Shown here one piece after another: positions 6,437-9,731 of a stretch of DNA of 9,731 bases. Position 1 is the first letter of the stretch. Every line of letters begins with the position of its first letter. The stretch spans positions 1 through 9,731 of the forward strand of contig CAYXRK010000183.1 of the NCBI GenBank assembly GCA_964467615.1, written 5' to 3'. The stretch is from CAYXRK01 sp964467615. Lineage in GTDB: Bacteria > Hydrogenedentota > Hydrogenedentia > Hydrogenedentales > GCA-2746185. The translations under genes and the position numbers were made by a program. The notes below the pieces were generated by a model. The model had not been told where the DNA came from. It saw nothing but the letters and a program-made list of their open reading frames with translations, and searched no databases.

Positions 6437-7261
6437 ATGCCCATCAACTTCGACAAGTTCCCCCTGCGCGAAATGCGCCGCGGCCGCGAACTCGCCTGGG
6501 ACCCGCACGCAATCGACCTCACCCGCGACCGCGCCGACTGGTCCCGCCTCACCGAAGACGAACGCTCCTTCCTCCTCGCGCAAATCGTCGGCTTCCTCGT
6601 CGGCGAGCGCGGCGTCACGCACGACCTCGCGCCCTTGCAGCAGGCACTGCGCAAAGAAAAAGGCCGCATGGAAGAAGAGATGTACCTCACCCAGCAACTC
6701 TTCGAGGAATCCACCCACGTCGAATTCTTCCAACGCTGGCTCGACGACGTCCTCCCCGGCCGCCTCGGCGAAGACATCCCCTACCCGCCCCTCACCGGAA
6801 AGTTCTTCTCCCGCACCCTGCCCGCCGCCATGCAGGCCCTAAACGAAGACCGCTCCCCCGAAGCCCAAATGCGCGCCTGCGTCACCTACCACCAAATCGT
6901 CGAAGGCGTCCTCGCCGAAGTCGGCTACGAAATCTTCTACACCTGCCTCGACAAAGACGGCATCCTCCCCGGCCTGCGCGACGGCCTCCGCCACATCCAA
7001 CAAGACGAATCCCGCCACATCGCCTTCGGCACCTACTTCGCCCAACGCCTCATCAGCGACCACCCCCATCTCGAAACCGTCTTCGAAGACGAAATGGAAA
7101 AGCTCCACGAAGAAACCGTCAACTCCTCCACCGACTACTTCGCGAGCTACGGTGGCCAAGTCCCCTTCGGCGTAGACCCCGAACGTTTCCGCACCCTAGC
7201 CGAAGACCTCTTCCAACGCCGCAAACGCGCCGTCCTAAAAGGCCACCTCGTCCCCGCGTAA
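6437..7261 (+). CDS. R2-like ligand-binding oxidase (R2lox), Mn/Fe ribonucleotide reductase R2 homologue
   Basis: A 274-residue ferritin-fold protein. R2lox proteins assemble a Mn/Fe cofactor, bind a long fatty-acid-like ligand and form a Val-Tyr ether crosslink on oxygen activation; their physiological reaction is unknown. All six metal ligands are visible: E57 (GERGVT), E91 and H94 (FEESTH), E156 (IVEGVLAE), E191 and H194 (DESRH). V60 and Y151 match the crosslinked Val/Tyr pair. The radical-tyrosine context and long C-terminal tail of true R2 subunits are absent, and no R1 gene is nearby, so this is not a reductase subunit. The ATG at 6437 has GAGG (6425-6428) eight bases upstream. The gene appears to be transcribed alone, flanked by repeats and toxin-antitoxin genes. 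Confidence 0.9.
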   Translation: MPINFDKFPLREMRRGRELAWDPHAIDLTRDRADWSRLTEDERSFLLAQIVGFLVGERGVTHDLAPLQQALRKEKGRMEEEMYLTQQLFEESTHVEFFQRWLDDVLPGRLGEDIPYPPLTGKFFSRTLPAAMQALNEDRSPEAQMRACVTYHQIVEGVLAEVGYEIFYTCLDKDGILPGLRDGLRHIQQDESRHIAFGTYFAQRLISDHPHLETVFEDEMEKLHEETVNSSTDYFASYGGQVPFGVDPERFRTLAEDLFQRRKRAVLKGHLVPA

Positions 7262-7274
7262 CGGTCTCGTCAAT

Positions 7275-7292
7275 TCGTGCTCGTGCTCGTGC
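7275..7292. repeat. Tandem hexamer repeat (TCGTGC x3)
   Basis: Three perfect TCGTGC units lie 13 bases after the R2lox stop codon. It is a short simple repeat of a type often seen between genes; no function is evident. Confidence 0.6.
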
Positions 7293-7317
7293 TGCTTCGA
7301 AAATACGCCAGCCAGTG

Positions 7318-7407
7318 TTCACCAATCGATTAGCTCAAGACCCCCTTTCCCGTTCGCCCTGAGGGTGTCGAAGGGTGGACGGGAAAGGGGGTCTTGAGCG
7401 GTTCTCT
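7318..7407. repeat. Dispersed long-hairpin element, copy 2
   Basis: Arms 7333-7353 and 7379-7399 are perfectly complementary over 21 bases, and pairing continues seven more steps inward. The 17-mer CCTGAGGGTGTCGAAGG (7358-7374) in the loop is identical to one in copy 1 (4674-4690) and in the same orientation. The flanks also match copy 1 (TTCACC at 7318-7323 and GCGGTTCTC after the right arm). The arms differ from copy 1 at several positions on both sides, each change matched by its partner. It lies downstream of the R2lox gene without a following T-tract. Confidence 0.85.
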
Positions 7408-7693
7408 TGCCGAAAGCCCCCTAAATTTTCATCCTTTCCAGGTGAAGCTCCGCTTCATGACAACTCGTCATCGTCATCGGCATTTCCCTGCGGACCTAAG
7501 ATTCTCTCTTCGTCCGCGCAGTAGGCCACATCCGCCGGATGTGGCCGCAAATGTAAGATCCCCCCCGACCTCTTCACCAAGCACATGTGGGGCAGCCGCC
7601 CTCGGCTGCCGGCTCGCATCTGGATGTATGCCGTTTTCATCTTTGAGTCCCACGAGATGTTATGATCCGACACCCCCAGTTTGACCACCTCCC
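7408..7693. other. Gene-free stretch with unrelated palindromes
   Basis: I see no gene here on either strand. It holds a perfect 10-base stem GGCCACATCC-GCC-GGATGTGGCC (7524-7546) and a 7-base stem GGCAGCC/GGCTGCC (7591-7610). The latter lies in a context (ATGTGGGGCAGCCGCC) that resembles known dispersed repeats. TATGAT (7661-7666) could be a -10 box for mntA, giving a leader of about 20 bases; no clear -35 was found. Confidence 0.5.
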
Positions 7694-8011
7694 ATGACAC
7701 TACAAATCGAAGAACTTCCGTTTGAAGTATCCCCCGAGGCGGTCACCGCCTTTTGCCGAAAGTGGAAGGTGCAAGAACTCGCTCTGTTCGGCTCCGTGCT
7801 GCGCGAAGACTTCCGGCCCGACAGCGACGTGGACGTATTGGTCACCTTCGAACCCGACGCCCCATGGAGTCTGTGGGATTGGGCCGCCATGATGGACGAA
7901 TTGAAGTCGATATTCGGACGGAATGTAGACTTGATTGAGAAGGACGCCGTCCGCAATCCCTTCCGCCGGCGCGCGATGCTGCGCGAACACCGCGTCATCT
8001 ATGCCGCTTAG
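7694..8011 (+). CDS. mntA: MntA-type minimal nucleotidyltransferase antitoxin
   Basis: A 105-residue MNT-domain protein. In HepT/MntA modules the nucleotidyltransferase inactivates the HEPN RNase by adding AMP to a tyrosine near its active site. The defining GSx10DxD motif is intact: G33-S34 ... D45-V-D47 in LFGSVLREDFRPDSDVDVLV, and a third acidic residue is D79 in GRNVDLIEKD. No other domain is present. The ATG at 7694 lacks a clear Shine-Dalgarno site. Its last 11 bases overlap the start of the HEPN gene, the usual tight coupling for such pairs, with the antitoxin gene first. The pair sits between two repeat-filled gaps, consistent with mobile or accessory DNA. Assignment to the family is firm; activity is inferred. 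Confidence 0.9.
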   Translation: MTLQIEELPFEVSPEAVTAFCRKWKVQELALFGSVLREDFRPDSDVDVLVTFEPDAPWSLWDWAAMMDELKSIFGRNVDLIEKDAVRNPFRRRAMLREHRVIYAA

Positions 8012-8354
8012 CGAGCGCGATGCGGGCCGTCTTTGGGACATGCTCGACGCCGCGCTCAGCGTCCGTACGTTCATCGAAGGCGTGACGTTCCGGCAATACC
8101 TCGCCGACCGAAAACTGCAACTCGCGATAGAGCGCTTGGTCGAAATCATCGGCGAAGCCGCGCGAGGCGTGTCCGACGACCTGAAACAGGAACTTGGAGA
8201 TGTACCCTGGCGCGGAATCATCGCGCAACGGCACGTCTTGGCGCACGAATACGGTGCAATCAAACACGAACGCATATGGGCGGTGGCCACGCAAGGCGTT
8301 CCCCAACTCATCGCGCTAATCGAAACACTCGTTCCGCCCAAGAGCACGGAATGA
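8001..8354 (+). CDS. hepT: HepT-like HEPN ribonuclease toxin (DUF86)
   Basis: A 117-residue, mostly helical protein. I start it at the ATG at 8001, 11 bases inside the end of mntA. A longer frame from 7935 would place 22 residues of out-of-frame mntA sequence at the N-terminus and is unlikely. The HEPN catalytic motif Rx4-6H appears as R77-H-V-L-A-H82, followed by E-Y84. The HxY tyrosine is the residue AMPylated by MntA in studied systems. Many relatives have Asn just after the Arg (RN...H); here it is His. The upstream part (GVTFRQYLADRKLQLAIERLVEIIGEA) is the normal DUF86 helix, in which family members dimerise. The expected action is RNA cleavage or tRNA damage that halts growth, countered by MntA. 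Confidence 0.9.
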   Translation: MPLSERDAGRLWDMLDAALSVRTFIEGVTFRQYLADRKLQLAIERLVEIIGEAARGVSDDLKQELGDVPWRGIIAQRHVLAHEYGAIKHERIWAVATQGVPQLIALIETLVPPKSTE

Positions 8355-8489
8355 ATACCGCGTAGTTGTCACTGGCTGCACCACGCGCAATTGCACGAGC
8401 ACAACGTTTCCCCGTTCACGTGCAGATGCCGCCGACGTATGGACTGCGCAAGCTTGCTTGCGCTCAAAATTCAATCCGATTCTTGAATT

Positions 8490-8535
8490 CCCCCTTTGAA
8501 GGGGGTGCCGCGCGGGGTTTGCGCGGCGGGGGATG
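8490..8535. repeat. CCCCCTTTGAAGGGGG-type double-hairpin repeat
   Basis: Two hairpins lie side by side: CCCCCTT/AAGGGGG (8490-8505) and GCCGCGC-GGGGTTT-GCGCGGC (8507-8527), followed by GGGGGATGT. The layout of a CCCCCTTTGAAGGGGG head, a GC stem and a GGGGGATGT tail matches a repeat found in many bacterial lineages. Confidence 0.7.
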
Positions 8536-8609
8536 TATGGGTTCTGCCAGCATCCTTTCTTAGCAGCCCCCACAGCTACTGCCGGGATTCGCACAAGAAC
8601 GCAGCAAAT

Positions 8610-8640
8610 GTCGTTCCCGCGAAAGCGGGAACCTCGATCC
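8610..8640. repeat. Perfect hairpin of the GTCATTCCCGCGAAAGCGGGAAT family
   Basis: GTTCCCGC (8613-8620), GAAA loop, GCGGGAAC (8625-8632): eight perfect pairs closed by a GNRA-type tetraloop, followed by CTCGATCC. The context corresponds to a very common dispersed repeat whose chance translation reads VIPAKAG-like (VVPAKAG here). Confidence 0.75.
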
Positions 8641-8843
8641 AGCTCCCGTGCCTGCTTCCATACCGAATCGGATACAAATATTGCAGTGTTCTTAGCGGGA
8701 GGCTGCGGAGCGGGCCGACAAAGCAATCTCGCCCTTCGCCAACGCACCTAGACGCACAATCCCACTTCGTATGATAATAACGCTGTCGGCGAAAGCCGCC
8801 TGTGGTATCGTGCCCACACGACCGTGAGGCACGCTCAAAACGG

Positions 8844-8848
8844 AAGGA
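8844..8848 (+). promoter_or_regulatory. Ribosome binding site of the Sel1-repeat gene
   Basis: AAGGA within GGAAGGAAG lies six bases before the ATG at 8855 and fixes the start of a gene that runs off the window. Confidence 0.7.
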
Positions 8849-8854
8849 AGCGAC

Positions 8855-9731
8855 ATGAACCCCCGAATCGCGTTCTTGCTCCTGGCCTTTGCGCTCTGTG
8901 TCTGCACCGACATCGCAATCGCGCAGACAACCGACATCCACGAAGACTTCGACTCCTTGCTGCGCAAAGCAAATGCCGGCGACGCGACAGCCCAGTACGA
9001 CCTGGGGCTTAGGTACACCGTTGGAGATGGCGTGTCGAAAGACGAAACAAAGGCGGTCGAGTGGTACACGAAGGCCGCGGAGCAGGGTCTGACGAAGGCT
9101 CAAAATACGCTCGGCCTTTGGTATCGCGGACACAGCGGCATATACCAGGATTACAAGGAAGCGATCCATTGGTTCACGAAAGCCGCTGAGCAAGGCGATG
9201 CAGCGGCCCAATCGAATCTTGGCGAAATGAATCGCAATGGGGAGGGCGTATCTCAGGACTACAAGAAAGCGGTCGAGTGGTACACGAAGGCCGCCGAACA
9301 GGGTGATGCGACGGCCCAATTCTACCTTGGCGTGATGTACAACAACGGCGAGGGCGTACCTCAGGACTACAAGAAAGCGGTCGAGTGGTACACGAAGGCT
9401 GCCGAACAGGGAGACGCGGATGCCCAAAACAATCTTGGCGCGAAGTACGACAAGGCAGAGGGTGTAACCCAAGACTACGAGAAGGCGTTCGCGTGGTACA
9501 CCAAGGCTGCCGAGCAGGGAGCCGCGAGCGCCGAGCGCAACCTTGGCTTGATGTATGAGAATGGCAAAGGTGTACCACAGGACTACAAAAAAGCGTTCGC
9601 GTGGTACACCAAGGCTGCCGAGCAGGGAGCCGCAGACGCCCAATCCAACCTCGGCGTGATGTACTCACGGGGCGAGGGTGTACCACAGGACTACAAAAAA
9701 GCGTTCGCGTGGTACACCAAGGCTGCCGAGC
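8855..9731 (+). CDS. Secreted Sel1-repeat (TPR-like) protein, 3' end beyond the window
   Basis: An open frame of 292 codons runs to the window edge with no stop, so the protein is partial. Residues 1-23 are a signal peptide (MNPRIAFLLLAFALCVCTDI, then AIA) with likely cleavage before Gln24, giving export. From Gly42 onward there are seven 36-residue Sel1 units, starting at 42, 78, 114, 150, 186, 222 and 258 (the last cut off). Each follows the pattern GDAxAQxxLGxMYxxGEGVPQDYKKAxxWYTKAAEQ. Sel1 arrays form helical solenoids that hold protein partners, and secreted ones act as signalling or adaptor scaffolds; no enzyme domain is visible here. The last units are nearly identical in DNA, showing recent duplication. 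What follows the repeats cannot be seen. Confidence 0.9.
   Translation, partial: MNPRIAFLLLAFALCVCTDIAIAQTTDIHEDFDSLLRKANAGDATAQYDLGLRYTVGDGVSKDETKAVEWYTKAAEQGLTKAQNTLGLWYRGHSGIYQDYKEAIHWFTKAAEQGDAAAQSNLGEMNRNGEGVSQDYKKAVEWYTKAAEQGDATAQFYLGVMYNNGEGVPQDYKKAVEWYTKAAEQGDADAQNNLGAKYDKAEGVTQDYEKAFAWYTKAAEQGAASAERNLGLMYENGKGVPQDYKKAFAWYTKAAEQGAADAQSNLGVMYSRGEGVPQDYKKAFAWYTKAAE
8978..9731 (+). repeat. 108-base tandem coding repeats (Sel1 units)
   Basis: Seven units of 108 bases start at 8978, 9086, 9194, 9302, 9410, 9518 and 9626. Bases 9569-9623 and 9677-9731 are identical over 55 positions. Units 1, 3 and 4 carry AVEWYTKAAEQ, while 5-7 carry AFAWYTKAAEQ, which suggests two rounds of expansion. 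Confidence 0.9.

Larger units (their letters stand above)
8355..8854. other. 500-base gene-free stretch made largely of dispersed repeats
   Basis: I find no convincing gene on either strand between hepT and the Sel1 gene. Frames here are chance coding from repeats. It contains the CCCCCTTTGAAGGGGG-type repeat (8490-8535), the TTCCCGCGAAAGCGGGAA-type repeat (8613-8632), and a segment at about 8696-8735 (GCGGAGCGGGCCGACAAAGC...) resembling another widespread intergenic repeat. Confidence 0.6.

Noticed and set aside
6437..7261. Ribonucleotide reductase small subunit (NrdB/NrdF)
   Set aside because: The GERGVT and TYHQIVEG motifs with the Val/Tyr pair are those of R2lox, the protein is short, and no large-subunit gene is present.
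6331..7362. 343-codon plus-strand frame overlapping R2lox
   Set aside because: It is extremely rich in Arg and Pro, as expected from reading GC-rich coding DNA out of frame. R2lox in the other frame has intact catalytic motifs.
7524..7546. Perfect 10-base palindrome as an intrinsic terminator for R2lox
   Set aside because: No T-tract follows, and it lies about 260 bases past the stop codon with other hairpins closer.
7455..7700. 81-codon minus-strand frame in the gap before mntA
   Set aside because: It is composed of translated palindromic repeats, and no ribosome site or family is recognised.
8355..8854. CRISPR array or attachment site in the repeat-rich gap
   Set aside because: The repeats belong to different families, are not regularly spaced and show no matching direct repeats or spacers; no integrase or tRNA is visible.
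8576..9643. Long minus-strand open frame (355 codons), with another at 9174-9686, opposite the Sel1 gene
   Set aside because: They mirror the 108-base Sel1 repeats on the plus strand. The repeated codon pattern keeps the antisense frames open, and the plus strand has a signal peptide, a ribosome site and a recognised family.

Overview
The window is a GC-rich bacterial chromosomal fragment with ordinary housekeeping genes on the left and a repeat- and toxin-antitoxin-rich stretch on the right. Several traits together point to an environmental, probably uncultured bacterium near the Planctomycetota/Verrucomicrobiota/Hydrogenedentota end of the tree: a secreted protein with two DUF1080-type domains, an R2lox protein, a Sel1-repeat protein, and many short dispersed hairpin repeats (including units whose chance translations read GEAPAEP, PELVEG and VVPAKAG). 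This placement is inference, with no ribosomal marker to confirm it.

Left part (136-3823). A secreted DUF1080 protein (375-1565, minus) is followed by a small two-helix membrane protein (136-378, minus) that overlaps it by four bases. A GNAT acetyltransferase (1651-2157, plus) is transcribed divergently. It converges on a minus-strand group: ABC ATPase (3853-4560), NudL-type Nudix hydrolase (3215-3823) and PLP-dependent threonine/serine dehydratase (2222-3211). The last two are three bases apart and clearly form one transcription unit.

Middle (4561-6436). HemE/UroD (4747-5781, minus) lies between repeats. Nine bases past its stop is a long hairpin element, and just upstream of its GTG start is a cluster of small hairpins. 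Beyond that cluster is a hicB antitoxin gene (6059-6265, minus). Immediately after its stop codon comes a short frame (5912-6058) that begins as a clear HicA toxin and then breaks off near the repeat cluster, so this looks like a decayed HicBA module.

Right part (6437-9731). An R2-like ligand-binding oxidase (6437-7261, plus) has all metal ligands and the Val/Tyr pair typical of R2lox. It is followed by about 430 bases of repeats, then an overlapping mntA-hepT (MNT/HEPN) toxin-antitoxin pair (7694-8354, plus), another roughly 500 bases of repeats, and a secreted Sel1-repeat protein (8855 to the window edge).

I see no wholly new multi-gene system. The most interesting signals are (i) two hairpin elements, 2.7 kb apart, whose long arms differ between copies yet stay self-complementary within each copy; (ii) the truncated HicA next to repeat DNA; and (iii) an R2lox gene between one broken and one intact toxin-antitoxin pair.
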